Source: Clostridiales bacterium (lineage in GTDB: Bacteria > Bacillota > Clostridia > Oscillospirales > UBA644). From it: DNA of 44,435 bases. The notes beneath the pieces are model-generated. The model was not told where the DNA came from. It did not search any database and saw nothing but the letters and a program-made list of their open reading frames with translations. The position numbers and the translations under genes were made by a program. The DNA lies in contig JAEEJO010000053.1 in NCBI GenBank assembly GCA_016281915.1, positions 1 to 44,435 of the forward strand, in the 5' to 3' direction. This document shows positions 33,251 through 42,179 of this stretch, one piece after another; position 1 is the stretch's first letter; every line of letters begins with the position of its first letter.

Positions 33251-34102
33251 TTACACCGTCCTGAAATAGTCATACATAAGCAACTCAACCGATACGTTCA
33301 TATCATCGTCCGAGGAAAGAACAAGATCACATTTCTCCGTATTCGGAACACGAAGCCACGGATCATACGACAAATCGACATATGCCAGGGCATCGTTGTT
33401 GTTGATCGTGACCGAAGTTTCCCCGTAACGCGTGATGACCGTCAGCGTCTGACTTGCAGATGTTGTCGTGTTGAGCTTCATTTTGCCATAGACTTTGCCC
33501 GTGTTCTGCCCGGTGAGAGTGAGTTCGGGGTTTGCAAGGTAGCCCTTAACGGCGAACCTGATTGCCGAGGGAATGTGTCCCTGCCCCTGAATCTCACAGC
33601 TCATTCCGGGAAGTGAAGATGCAGCGTAACGAAGCTCGCTGTCGTAGCGGTAAGTATATCTCATCGCATTGCCTACTTCATCCATTGACAGCGTGGTCGC
33701 CTTTGTTTTATAGAACGGAGTCAGGCACTGAAACGATACCGGACACCTTAGCCACCGTGTGCTTTCAAGCTGTGTCTTTTGCAGGAAGTCAAGCGACACT
33801 CTGCGTCTGTATTCGTCCTTGTCGTTAGGAGAATAAACGAGATACAGCTCTGTCGCCTTGTTTAACCACATTGTGAATGTCCGGTAAAGTTCGTAAGCGT
33901 TGTGAGTGAAAACCAAATCCCCGGTAATTGCTGACTGCGGTTCTACATCTCCCGATATATCTTTGAAGAACCCTTTGTGAATATCCGCAGAAGTGGGAGA
34001 CATCGTTTGTCCGAGTCCCGCGGGATTGTCGAGGAACATTCCGCTGTCTCCGTTGAGCGAATAGCGTTCGCCTTTTTCGTTTTCTATGTAAAACTTCCTC
34101 AT
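33251..34102 (-). CDS. Phage distal tail protein (Dit-like)
   Basis: 283 residues. MRKFYIENEKGERYSLNGD is a typical Dit/phage tail family start, followed by GLGQTMSPTSADIHKGFF and the central LVFTHNAYELYRTF with a galectin-like second half (GNAMRYTYRYDSELRYA). It follows the tape measure gene, overlapping it by 4 bp (ATGA), and precedes the hub, the conserved order of siphovirus baseplates. It should form the hexameric ring at the tail tip. Confidence 0.83.
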   Translation of the reverse strand: MRKFYIENEKGERYSLNGDSGMFLDNPAGLGQTMSPTSADIHKGFFKDISGDVEPQSAITGDLVFTHNAYELYRTFTMWLNKATELYLVYSPNDKDEYRRRVSLDFLQKTQLESTRWLRCPVSFQCLTPFYKTKATTLSMDEVGNAMRYTYRYDSELRYAASSLPGMSCEIQGQGHIPSAIRFAVKGYLANPELTLTGQNTGKVYGKMKLNTTTSASQTLTVITRYGETSVTINNNDALAYVDLSYDPWLRVPNTEKCDLVLSSDDDMNVSVELLMYDYFRTV

Positions 34103-36276
34103 ACTGTCGCTCCCATCTTTGCGTTAAATCTTTGGAAGAGATAGTCAACCGTGCTGTTGTTGAGTTCCTGCGGATAGATGTTGATGACGCTGCTGCCCTT
34201 TGCAAACTTTCCGTTCTTCGTGTCAGACAGTGCAACGCTGCCGCTGATCGTCATTGCCGAAGATATATCCTCTGCAATTCCTGTCACATCGTCCAAAACG
34301 TGCTTTGATTCTTTGTCGATGCCCTTTTCCATACCGAGCATAAGGTTTTTGCCTATGCCGGCAAAGACGGTCGAGGGAGAGTGAATGCCGAAGAATCCGC
34401 AGATACCGTCAACAATGCCGCCAAAGAAGCCGCTGATCTGATCCCAAAGCCATTTGCCCGCGTCCGAGATGCCCTGCCAAAGCCCTTCTATTAATTCCAA
34501 ACCCGCATCGGCGAGCATGCTGAGAGAGTCCGGCGATGTCAGGGCCTCGAATATTCCAATAACTATATCGGGCAGTTTTTCCAAAAGCACTAAAATGACT
34601 TCCGGTATTGCTTTTATCAGACCGCCCAGAAGCTGGATGCCGGCAGCAATGATCATTGGCATCGATTCGATTAGGAAATCGACTATTCCGCTTATGATCT
34701 CAGGCAGTTGAGCGATAAGATCCGGAAGAGCGGCAAGCAGACCGTTTCCAAGACCAACGATCAGCTGAAGCCCCGCATGCAGGATCTCGGGAAGATTATC
34801 TATAAGGGAAGTACAGATAGTAAGAATCGCTCCGACCGCTGCGGGTATGAGTTCCGGCAACGCCTCTGTTATCCCGGTTACAAGAGACTCCACGATCTGT
34901 ATTGCCGAGTTAATGATCTCCGGCAATGAGTCTATGAGCTTGTTTACAATAGTCATAACCGCCTCAAACGCGACGGGAATAAGCTCCGGTAGGTGTGCAA
35001 GCAGCATATCGACAAGGGAGTTGAAAAGCTCGATAACGACATCCATAAGGCTCGGAAACAGTTCTATCAGAGCCGTAAGTATCGTGGATATCATAGGCGG
35101 CAGAAGCTCCACCACCTGGGGCAGTATCCCTGCGATAGTCTCTATAGTTGTCTGAACGCCGTTTTTCAGTGTATTTACGGCATCGTCATTCCCCGCAACA
35201 AGACCCGAGATCCCATCCATGATCATTGTTATTCCCGGAAGAAGCTCGGAAACGAAACTGTTTTTAAGCCCGGAAACGGTATCCTGAAGCCTTGTCAGAC
35301 TGTCGTTAAACGTCGCGCCTGCAGATACCGCTTCATCGGACATGACCATACCGTAGTCATGAGCCTCTTGTTTCATCGCGGCAGTCTCTTCGGCAGACAT
35401 ATTAAGCACAGCCGCCATTTCCGTAGCGGATTTACCGAGAAGATCAGTAGCCGCAGTTGTTCTCGTCGCACCCGATTCCATGCCCTGAAGCGCGGTGATG
35501 ACAGTCTGAAGCTGCTCTGTCTGTGACTTTCCCGCCAAGTCGTCAAGCGAAAGACCTACGGCTTCAAGCTTTGCCGCTGCGGACTCCGAACCGTTGCCTG
35601 CATCGACAATTATGCCCGAAAGCTCTTTCATTCCCGTCTGAAGACCCGATACGTCAGCTCCGGACATTTTGAAAACATAATCCCATTCCTGAAACGCTTC
35701 TGCGGAGATACCTATCTTTTGCGACATTTTATCTATGTTGTCAGCGGTAGAAGAAACTTCATTTGCCATATCGAATATCTTCTTGCCGGCAGTAAGAGCA
35801 GCGGTGCCTACGGCAGCCATAGCAGCGCCCATAACTTTTCCTGCGGTTGCAAGACCGGACCATGCCTTTTCCAGATCGACCGTATGCTTTTTATTATTTT
35901 TAAGTTCCTCTGTGTACTCTTTTGTCTCTTTAGCGTTTTTCTGTTCCTGCGTCTGAAGATCGACAAGCGCGGCTTTCGCTTCGTTCAGCTTTGCCTGATG
36001 ATCGTGCAACTGTACGGAGTTTTCGCCGTATTCATAGCGTACCTTCGCAAGCTGCGTGGAAAGAGAGACGACTTTCTCCTCCTGATTCTTGATCATAGAG
36101 GTGAGAATGCCTGCCTGGTCAGAGAGATATTTCTGCTTGTCTCCCGCATTATCAAACTCCGCTTTCGCTAGCTTCATTTCGGAGTTAAGATCCTTGTATA
36201 CTGCATTGCATTCCTTTATTGCTTCTCTGAACTCTTTTTCTCCGTCGACTTTCAGCTTAACGCCAACATCGGCCAT
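34099..36276 (-). CDS. Phage tail tape measure protein
   Basis: 725 residues. A coiled-coil N-terminal region (about 1-130; LNSEMKLAKAEFDNAGDKQ, then VSLSTQLAKVRYEYGE) precedes a hydrophobic segment near 145-165 and a TMP domain (MSQKIGISAEAFQEWDYVFK, ALQGMESGATRTTAATDLLGKS, split by loops). Residues about 390-560 contain repeated hydrophobic units with LPELIP or LPEII spaced by roughly 30-45 residues. TMP sets tail length and is ejected with DNA. Its position between the G/GT chaperones and Dit is diagnostic. Confidence 0.93.
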   Translation of the reverse strand: MADVGVKLKVDGEKEFREAIKECNAVYKDLNSEMKLAKAEFDNAGDKQKYLSDQAGILTSMIKNQEEKVVSLSTQLAKVRYEYGENSVQLHDHQAKLNEAKAALVDLQTQEQKNAKETKEYTEELKNNKKHTVDLEKAWSGLATAGKVMGAAMAAVGTAALTAGKKIFDMANEVSSTADNIDKMSQKIGISAEAFQEWDYVFKMSGADVSGLQTGMKELSGIIVDAGNGSESAAAKLEAVGLSLDDLAGKSQTEQLQTVITALQGMESGATRTTAATDLLGKSATEMAAVLNMSAEETAAMKQEAHDYGMVMSDEAVSAGATFNDSLTRLQDTVSGLKNSFVSELLPGITMIMDGISGLVAGNDDAVNTLKNGVQTTIETIAGILPQVVELLPPMISTILTALIELFPSLMDVVIELFNSLVDMLLAHLPELIPVAFEAVMTIVNKLIDSLPEIINSAIQIVESLVTGITEALPELIPAAVGAILTICTSLIDNLPEILHAGLQLIVGLGNGLLAALPDLIAQLPEIISGIVDFLIESMPMIIAAGIQLLGGLIKAIPEVILVLLEKLPDIVIGIFEALTSPDSLSMLADAGLELIEGLWQGISDAGKWLWDQISGFFGGIVDGICGFFGIHSPSTVFAGIGKNLMLGMEKGIDKESKHVLDDVTGIAEDISSAMTISGSVALSDTKNGKFAKGSSVINIYPQELNNSTVDYLFQRFNAKMGATV

Positions 36277-36288
36277 ACTCTCTCACCT

Positions 36289-36483
36289 CTAGTCCATAAT
36301 ATCATCGATAAATGTCTCTGATTCCGGTTTAGCCAAACCGTTAAACTGCCTGTATATCTCCCACTGATCAAGGAAATGACCTACGGGCATAACCATTACC
36401 TCGTCATATGAACGGCAAAGAAGCGTAACGCCGATGAATTCAAACCTTGAAAACATCTCTTTGGGCGTCACGCTTCTTCCGCG
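36289..36483 (-). CDS. Tail assembly chaperone T extension, reached by -1 frameshift
   Basis: The -1 frame from 36483 reads RGRSVTPKEMFSRFEFIG and continues to the stop at 36289, 64 residues. Alone it could start only at GTG 36471, with no good ribosome site. It is therefore best read as the C-terminal extension of the G protein, giving a G-T fusion of about 185 residues, as in lambda and many siphoviruses. The fusion and the shorter G protein guard the tape measure protein during tail tube assembly. The tape measure gene follows after 12 nt. Confidence 0.82.
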   Translation of the reverse strand, partial: RGRSVTPKEMFSRFEFIGVTLLCRSYDEVMVMPVGHFLDQWEIYRQFNGLAKPESETFIDDIMD

Positions 36484-36845
36484 TTTTTTGAGTCTGTCTC
36501 TTCGCTATGTATGTATCTTTCCGCGCCTTTGTTCATAGCTGTAAATACTGCATCCCGGAAAAAAACGAAGTCTGACGGTGCGCAGAGCGCTTCGATCATC
36601 TCCTGTGTAATGAACGGGTCTTTTTTCGAGTACCGGTAATTGCAGTACATTATTCCCGCGTTGATAAGCGTAGTCAAAAGCCAGAGGACCGATGCGAGCT
36701 GCTCGGAGTACGATGCGTTCTGCATATCTTCTCCTACCTTTTCAAGACCTCCGAACTTCTCCGCTATCTTTTTTGTAGCGTATATATTCAGCATCATCGG
36801 ATATTCTTTTCCGGATATCGTAATTGCTGTAAGTCTGTCGTCCAT
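36468..36845 (-). CDS. Phage tail assembly chaperone G-like protein
   Basis: 125 residues (MDDRLTAITISGKEYPMMLNIYAT at the start, broken here), matching the small tail assembly chaperones found between the major tail protein and tape measure genes of Bacillota siphoviruses. KKIAEKFGGLEKVGEDM and a WLLTTLINAGI helix fit the usual all-helical fold. A slippery heptamer lies eight codons before the end, counting the stop, so part of the product is extended into the T frame. Cellular role: keeps the tape measure protein soluble until the tube polymerises around it. Confidence 0.82.
   Translation of the reverse strand: MDDRLTAITISGKEYPMMLNIYATKKIAEKFGGLEKVGEDMQNASYSEQLASVLWLLTTLINAGIMYCNYRYSKKDPFITQEMIEALCAPSDFVFFRDAVFTAMNKGAERYIHSEETDSKNAEEA
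36483..36489 (-). promoter_or_regulatory. Programmed -1 ribosomal frameshift slippery site A_AAA_AAC
   Basis: On the minus strand A AAA AAC is in exact X_XXY_YYZ phase with the upstream G gene (36489 is a third codon position). Slipping by -1 enters the downstream frame ending at 36289 before the G stop at 36468-36470. Confidence 0.85.
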
Positions 36846-36910
36846 ACAGTTCTCCTTTTATGTCGATTCACAGAGTCCTGTTGTCAACCGCGGACCCCAC
36901 ATGTAAATTT

Positions 36911-37492
36911 TTAAGTAGTCTGTGCAGCAGGTTCATAGACTGCCGAGAACCATGCCGTAATTGCAGAAGCGTCTACGCCTGATTCACTCTCATCTATGGA
37001 CACTTTCCACGGATGTGTGCCGTTCGAGGCCTTTTCCCTCGAATACACAGTACCCTCTATCGACGGTGTAGAGAATGCTATGGATGAGCCTTTCGTCGCG
37101 GCGTTTTCCGTCGGTACGCCGAACTTTACGCGGTAAAGCCAGACATACTTGTATTTTCCGTCAGATTTCTTTGCGCGAAACCCTACGGCGACATGCGGAG
37201 CGGTGTCTTCAGCGGATGAGACAAGAACGCCGTTTGAATCTACCCTTGCGCCGGTAAGCGCCGACACTACGGAAGAGTCAAGATTTGTAGTAGACAAAGT
37301 AACCGTTCCGCTCTGAAACTCGTGTACCGACTCCGCAATAGCGTCGTCACCGTAAAGCTGACCGTCCGCGTACGTTATCGAGATATCCGCGGATATCGCT
37401 TTCCCTATCAGCGCGGGAGACCCGTATGTCTCTCCGTTTGTTCCGTCCGTAATTGGTGCGTAATACAGCTTGTCCATTCCTATCGTTGCCAT
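36911..37492 (-). CDS. Phage major tail (tube) protein
   Basis: 193 residues. MATIGMDKLYYAPITDGTNG is the typical start of phi13-type major tail proteins, followed by KAISADISITYADGQLYGDDA and VALSTT-like strands and a C-terminal ITAWFSAVYEP. It forms the stacked hexamers of the tail tube. It sits after the tail terminator gene (one-base overlap, TAATG) and before the chaperones. A C-terminal Ig-like domain is not present. Confidence 0.9.
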   Translation of the reverse strand: MATIGMDKLYYAPITDGTNGETYGSPALIGKAISADISITYADGQLYGDDAIAESVHEFQSGTVTLSTTNLDSSVVSALTGARVDSNGVLVSSAEDTAPHVAVGFRAKKSDGKYKYVWLYRVKFGVPTENAATKGSSIAFSTPSIEGTVYSREKASNGTHPWKVSIDESESGVDASAITAWFSAVYEPAAQTT

Positions 37493-37854
37493 TATACTTC
37501 TTCCTCACTTTCATGATTAGCGGTAAATGGATACGGGCTTTCCACGGTGATCTCATAGTGGAAATACCCAGTATCCTCTTCATATTCAATATACCTTCTG
37601 TCGTTTACGGTAAATCCGCATGCAAGAAGCGCAGATATGATTCTGTTCTTTAAGGCGATGTAATTCTCTTTTGTAAAAAGAGAGATCACGCATTCTTCAA
37701 CATTCACGTCAATACCGTCGTCGCCCCACAGGGAGCTTTCACCCACAGGTACCAGCACACAGAATGTGTCAAGCGCTGGAGACGACATCCTGCCGGTTTC
37801 GCAGGATATTGAAAGGGAAGAGAAAAGCGATGTCAGTTCATTAAGTATTCCCAC
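37492..37854 (-). CDS. Phage tail completion/tail terminator protein
   Basis: 120 residues (GILNELTSLFSSLSISCETG near the start; YFHYEITVESPYPFTANHE near the end). By gene order, after the HK97 gp10-like protein and before the major tail protein, it should be the tail terminator that caps the tail tube where it meets the head. Sequence resemblance to a named family is weak, and position carries most of the call. It overlaps the previous gene by 14 bp. Confidence 0.7.
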   Translation of the reverse strand: MGILNELTSLFSSLSISCETGRMSSPALDTFCVLVPVGESSLWGDDGIDVNVEECVISLFTKENYIALKNRIISALLACGFTVNDRRYIEYEEDTGYFHYEITVESPYPFTANHESEEEV

Positions 37855-38272
37855 TGTTTTTCATCTCCGAATCAAATATATCCTGCATTATCTTTTCTGC
37901 GTTCGCCTTTACCTGTCGCGCAGTGGGCTTCGCGAACGGACGTGCAGGCTGATTCGATTTTCCGTGCTCAAGAATGCCCGCTTTCAGTCCGTTTCGCACG
38001 CCTTTGCTGTCGACGCCCGTAACTCCTATCTTAACGTCCCAGTATCCGTCACCGCTTTTCCTTGCCTTCGATATCCCTACTGACGACAAGAGCTCGCCGG
38101 TAGACCTGTCTTTTCCCTTATTCTTTTTCCCGATCGCCTTTTCGAGGTTTTTAACGAATATCGCCTTCACGTACGGAGCCGCGGAAAGAAGCATCTTTTT
38201 TGACAGTGCACCGTCAGACGTGTCTTTAAATTTTAAAAGACCTGAATCAAATGAAATATCCATTCTACCCAA
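37841..38272 (-). CDS. HK97 gp10-like phage protein (head-tail joining)
   Basis: 143 residues. The basic middle (KKNKGKDRSTGELLSSVGI) and the C-terminal ILEHGKSNQPARPFAKPT are characteristic of the HK97 gp10 family, whose members are needed for tail or neck assembly. It overlaps both neighbours by a few bases, as usual in this module. No enzymatic residues are expected. Confidence 0.88.
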   Translation of the reverse strand: MGRMDISFDSGLLKFKDTSDGALSKKMLLSAAPYVKAIFVKNLEKAIGKKNKGKDRSTGELLSSVGISKARKSGDGYWDVKIGVTGVDSKGVRNGLKAGILEHGKSNQPARPFAKPTARQVKANAEKIMQDIFDSEMKNSGNT

Positions 38273-38606
38273 CCGACGGTTCCATCCTTTCTGCCAGTAT
38301 TTCCGTATACATGCCTTTCCCGCGTATATTCTCTACTGAAAATATACGGAAACGTTTGCCCCCGCAGTAAAGGATATCCGATGCCGTTATCTGAACAGAC
38401 GGATCTGTCCGGATTCTGAAAAGATCCGTTACATTCGAAAACGTCGAAAGATTGACCCAGCGCTCGGTCCCGTGCCGGCCTTCGCGGAAGCAGCGGATGT
38501 TTTCCGCTACTATGCTTTCTACCGTCTTTGAAAACCCGTCGCTGTCTATGACCTTTTCAGGACGGCAAACGGTGCAGAAGCATCTGGACATTTTGCCTAA
38601 GCTCAT
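38265..38606 (-). CDS. Phage head-tail closure/adaptor protein
   Basis: 113 residues, beta-rich. CFREGRHGTERWVNLSTFSN and ILYCGGKRFRIFSVENIRGKG are in the style of SPP1 gp16-like head closure proteins, whose WVN/RVxxVxNxxxxG pattern is recurrent. Gene order after the gp6-like connector supports it. It would plug the portal-connector complex after DNA packaging. Confidence 0.78.
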   Translation of the reverse strand: MSLGKMSRCFCTVCRPEKVIDSDGFSKTVESIVAENIRCFREGRHGTERWVNLSTFSNVTDLFRIRTDPSVQITASDILYCGGKRFRIFSVENIRGKGMYTEILAERMEPSVG

Positions 38607-38911
38607 ACTTTCCAGTCCCTCCCCATACGTAAAAGGTTATTGACAGTAACGAACGCGGAAGCAGGGGCGTTTGTATTGTCGCCCCAGAACCCGCCGGTAG
38701 AGCCGTCACGAGACTCGTAAAGAAACGCGGTAAACATTATCACCGCCTGTTCTGTCGTTGAAGACATGGGGTTCAGGTCATAATACCCGTCAGGCAGATG
38801 CTGAAACTCCTCCGCGTACTTTTTTGCGGCGGAAAGATACTCTGAGATAAGTTCGTCGTCGAAGTGGTGCGTTACCATCAGGTTTGCCTTCGCCTTTTCA
38901 AGAAGCGTCAT
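38603..38911 (-). CDS. Phage head-tail connector protein (HK97 gp6-like)
   Basis: 102 residues, all helical. LLEKAKANLMVTHHFDDELISEY at the N-terminus and an AVIMFTAFLYESRD helix fit the gp6-like DNA packaging/connector family, which forms a ring below the portal. It follows the capsid gene and overlaps the next gene (ATGA), the standard order in HK97-like morphogenesis modules. Confidence 0.86.
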   Translation of the reverse strand: MTLLEKAKANLMVTHHFDDELISEYLSAAKKYAEEFQHLPDGYYDLNPMSSTTEQAVIMFTAFLYESRDGSTGGFWGDNTNAPASAFVTVNNLLRMGRDWKV

Positions 38912-38929
38912 TCCGCCGCGCCTCCTTTG

Positions 38930-40111
38930 TTACGACGCTTTCATCTTCAGAAGCTGTATGCCTTCGGGAAGTATCACTTTCCCGTCAACACGTTCCGTAG
39001 CCACATAGCCTATCTGCCCGTTCGTCGCGTAAAGCTCATTAAGACGCTGTACCGTTCGTCCCGCCCTGTCAGCTATCCAGTAATTCTTAAAGTCACCGAA
39101 AGCGACAGCGAATGCTGACGCCGCCATGGAGGGCGCGTAGGGGGAGGTGTAGAGCTCATAGCCTAATATCTTATCAGGCTGCCCTGCCTGTACGGACGGC
39201 TGCCACATATATGATCCGTTAAGATCTTTCAGTTTGCGTATCGCGGCTACTGTAGTATCGTTCATCAGGAACTTCGCGTTTCTGCGGTATGGAGATTTAA
39301 GTGAATATACAAGCGAGACAAGCTCATCCGCCGTAACAGCGTTCGCCGCTGCGGCAGTAACGCCGACAGTGCCTCCGTTCGCGGTGAAGATACCTGTGGG
39401 CTGACCGTTTCCCGTGCCAACGCAAAACGCCTGTTCCTCCGCGACGCCGAAAGCTCTCGCGATCTCGTTGGCAATATACTCTTCAAGCGGGAACGCAGCG
39501 TCCTGCAAAAGCTCCACGCTTATACGTATAAGGTCCGTAAGCTTAAACGTGTCTATCTCTTTCTGTCCGAACGTGGGATTGCTTTCCGTATACGGAGCGT
39601 TTTCCGCTGTCCATGTCGCTACTGAGTGCCCCGCTGCGACGGGGATCTTTCTGTCGTTTGACGTCGGGATCACTTTCGCGAGCGAGCGGATGACGTTAGT
39701 CTCTTCAAGACCGGCAACTATGAACGACTCGAACTCATCCGGTACCAGGTATCCGCCGTCAGCGTCCGTGCTTTCCGAAAGCACGTTATGAAGGAGCGTT
39801 CTGCCTCTGAGATGTCTGCCGAAATCCTCTTTATACTCGTTCGACGCTCTTCCGGGTTTTTCTTTCTTCTGCGGTTCGGGTGTTTCTTTGATGGGGTCGG
39901 ATACCGCTTTGTTAAGCTCCGCCTCTATCGCGTCTTTGCGTTCCGCCCTGCGGACTTCGTTTGACAGATCGTTAAGATCTTTTTCCATAGCGGCGTATGT
40001 CGCGTCGTCTTCAGGTGAAAGAACGCCTTTGTCGTTTCTGTGGGTGTCAAGAAACCCTTCCATCGTTTTCCAGAGTTTCGCTCTTTTTTCGCGTAATTCG
40101 ATTACTGTCAT
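38930..40111 (-). CDS. Phage major capsid protein, HK97 fold
   Basis: 393 residues. The N-terminal 100 residues are charged coiled coil (IELREKRAKLWKTMEGFL, LNDLSNEVRRAERKD) acting as the scaffold delta domain. The mature part begins around NEYKEDFGRHLRGRTLL; IPTSNDRKIPVAAGHS and ELLQDAAFPLEEYIANEIA are typical HK97 capsid segments. The delta domain should be removed by the ClpP-like protease encoded 12 nt upstream. The gene is intact. Confidence 0.96.
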   Translation of the reverse strand: MTVIELREKRAKLWKTMEGFLDTHRNDKGVLSPEDDATYAAMEKDLNDLSNEVRRAERKDAIEAELNKAVSDPIKETPEPQKKEKPGRASNEYKEDFGRHLRGRTLLHNVLSESTDADGGYLVPDEFESFIVAGLEETNVIRSLAKVIPTSNDRKIPVAAGHSVATWTAENAPYTESNPTFGQKEIDTFKLTDLIRISVELLQDAAFPLEEYIANEIARAFGVAEEQAFCVGTGNGQPTGIFTANGGTVGVTAAAANAVTADELVSLVYSLKSPYRRNAKFLMNDTTVAAIRKLKDLNGSYMWQPSVQAGQPDKILGYELYTSPYAPSMAASAFAVAFGDFKNYWIADRAGRTVQRLNELYATNGQIGYVATERVDGKVILPEGIQLLKMKAS

Positions 40112-40123
40112 AAAATACCTCCG

Positions 40124-40882
40124 TTAAATATACTGTTTTATCGTCTCAAGCCGCGCTTTCAGTTCGTCGACTTTCCGTCCGCACGGCTCATTTTCTTTTT
40201 CCTCGACAGGCTTTGGTACGGTTTTTGTTTTGCATTTCGCTGCGATCTTGTCCATAATGGAATCAACGATCTTCGCTTCTGAAAAAAGCATCGAACCGTT
40301 CTCGCCGCCGACGCTCGTGTCTGCGCGGTTCATTATCCCGTCAGCGAAACCGAGTTCGACCGCTTTGTTCGCGTCCATCCATGTCTCGCCGTCCATCAGG
40401 TGCGAGAGCTTTGAACGGGAAAGACCTGTTTTGATTTCGTACGCGTTGATAATGCTTTCCTTTACCTCTGAAAGCATCGCTATCGCTTTTTCCATTTCAA
40501 CGGTATCCCCGAAAGCGACTGTCGCGGGGTTGTGTATCATCATCATAGATACTGGTGACATCAGCACTTTCGTGCCTGCCATCGCTATGACGGAAGCAGC
40601 GGACGCGGCTATGCCGTCTATTTTTACGGTAACATTGCCTTTGTAGTCCATCAGCATGTTATACATCTGCGCCGCGGCTACGCAGTCGCCTCCGGGAGAG
40701 TTTATCCAGACAGCGATATCACCGGAGCCTGACATCAGCTCGTCCTTAAAGAGCTTTGGCGTAACGTCATCGTCAAACCAGCTCTCCTCAGCCACTGTTC
40801 CGTTTATATACAGAACTCTCTCCTCTGCCGTGGTCTCCGCGTTCTCCGTCGCTTCGTTCTTCCATTTCCAGAACTTCTTCAT
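40124..40882 (-). CDS. Phage prohead protease, ClpP-like serine peptidase
   Basis: 252 residues. INSPGGDCVAAAQMY, then GIAASAASVIAMAG with the nucleophile at S94 and MMIHNPATV with H117 match the ClpP-like head maturation proteases. The C-terminal 50 residues are charged and low in complexity. It should cleave the capsid delta domain during head maturation. Its first 95 bp overlap the end of the portal gene in another frame. Catalytic residues are present, so the enzyme appears active. Confidence 0.95.
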   Translation of the reverse strand: MKKFWKWKNEATENAETTAEERVLYINGTVAEESWFDDDVTPKLFKDELMSGSGDIAVWINSPGGDCVAAAQMYNMLMDYKGNVTVKIDGIAASAASVIAMAGTKVLMSPVSMMMIHNPATVAFGDTVEMEKAIAMLSEVKESIINAYEIKTGLSRSKLSHLMDGETWMDANKAVELGFADGIMNRADTSVGGENGSMLFSEAKIVDSIMDKIAAKCKTKTVPKPVEEKENEPCGRKVDELKARLETIKQYI

Positions 40883-42128
40883 CAGAGTTCTCCTTTCCGT
40901 TTTGTGTATCGGTATTAGTGTCTTTCCCGTTTAGCGGGATCATGTTTCCGTTTACAAGATAAAGATCGCCTCCGTCCTCTCCTGGTATCCTGTCAAGATT
41001 CTCAAGCTCGCGTATGTCGTTAGCGCTCATCCAGCCGTTTTGCCTTGCCGTGGCATATCCGTTCATTCTGCTTTGATAGTCGCCGCGAAGAAGACCTTCG
41101 ACATTGAATTTAACGAAATACTTCTGCTTCTCTTCGTTGGAGAGCAGCGATCTCCGTATAGACTGTTCCCAGCGTATGACCCACGGGTCAAGAGTGTATT
41201 TTACGAACTCCAGCGACTGCTGCTCTATATTCGAGAAACTTGATTTTTCAAGATCTCCAACCATATGCGGAGGAACCCTGAATATCCTTGCTATCTCGTT
41301 TATCTGAAACTTCCTTGTTTCCAGAAACTGCGCCTGTTCGGGAGAGATGGAGATAGGCGTGTATTTCATCCCTTCCTCCAGCACTGCGATCTTTCCGCTG
41401 TTTTGCGAACCGCCGAATGTCTGCTGCCAGCTCTCTCTTACGCGCGAAGGGTCTTTTATCGTGCCGGGATGCTCAAGTACTCCCGATGGCGCGGCTCCGT
41501 TCGCGAAGAATTTCGAGCCGTACTCTTCAGTGGCGATTGCAAGCCCGATGGCGTTTTTCGCCATTGCGATAGGGGAGTATCCGACTAATCCGTCAAAACC
41601 GAGACCGGGGATATGCAGAACGTCTGACGGATGCAGCATTACTTCGATGCCGTTATCCTTTATCTTTTCGTCAAATGAACGTGTATAGCGGTAATACAGC
41701 TGACCGTTTTCATCTCTTTCGACTGTCATTTTATTCGGCATTAACGGATAGAGAGCTATTACTTCGCCTTTGCCGTTGCGTATTATCTGAGCGTAGGCGT
41801 TTCCCCATAAAAGAAGATGAGTCATCAGTGTCTCTCGAAACACAAATGAGCTCATCTCAGGGTTCGGTTCATCATGAAGGATATGATACAGTGGATGCGA
41901 CATCGCTTTCTCTTTTCCGCCGTCATCTTTGTATCTGTACAAATGCAGCGGAAGCCCGGCTATCGCTTCAGACAGTATTCGCACGCACGCGTATACCGCC
42001 GTCATCTGCATCGCGGAGCGTTCTGTGACCGCTTTGCCTGACGATGTCTGGCCGAGATAGAACGCGTAGCTGCTGCCTGGGGTCCTGTTTTGAGGTTTGT
42101 CGCGGGATTTTGAAAACAGCTTAAACAT
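40788..42128 (-). CDS. Phage portal protein (HK97 family)
   Basis: 446 residues. The start FSKSRDKPQNRT, the conserved AVYACVRILSEAIAGLPLHLY and RIFRVPPHMVGDLEKSSFSN segments, and NIEQQSLEFVKYTLDP are those of HK97-type portals. The dodecamer forms the DNA channel at one capsid vertex. The last 31 codons overlap the protease gene and encode an acidic and basic low-complexity tail. GAAAGGAT precedes ATG 42128. TerL lies upstream on the same strand, but a repressor gene on the opposite strand is inserted between them. Confidence 0.96.
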   Translation of the reverse strand: MFKLFSKSRDKPQNRTPGSSYAFYLGQTSSGKAVTERSAMQMTAVYACVRILSEAIAGLPLHLYRYKDDGGKEKAMSHPLYHILHDEPNPEMSSFVFRETLMTHLLLWGNAYAQIIRNGKGEVIALYPLMPNKMTVERDENGQLYYRYTRSFDEKIKDNGIEVMLHPSDVLHIPGLGFDGLVGYSPIAMAKNAIGLAIATEEYGSKFFANGAAPSGVLEHPGTIKDPSRVRESWQQTFGGSQNSGKIAVLEEGMKYTPISISPEQAQFLETRKFQINEIARIFRVPPHMVGDLEKSSFSNIEQQSLEFVKYTLDPWVIRWEQSIRRSLLSNEEKQKYFVKFNVEGLLRGDYQSRMNGYATARQNGWMSANDIRELENLDRIPGEDGGDLYLVNGNMIPLNGKDTNTDTQNGKENSDEEVLEMEERSDGERGDHGRGESSVYKRNSG

Positions 42129-42143
42129 TTTTATCCTTTCCTA

Positions 42144-42172
42144 TTGACAAATTATTCTAAGTGGTGTATAAT
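42144..42172 (+). promoter_or_regulatory. Consensus promoter of the XRE regulator gene
   Basis: TTGACA (42144-42149), a 17-nt spacer and TATAAT (42167-42172) read towards the regulator at 42229. Confidence 0.92.
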
Positions 42173-42179
42173 CATTTTA

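Noticed and set aside
34708..35526. Several plus-strand frames opposite the tape measure gene
   Set aside because: They mirror the repetitive tape measure coding sequence and overlap one another; no ribosome sites or domains.
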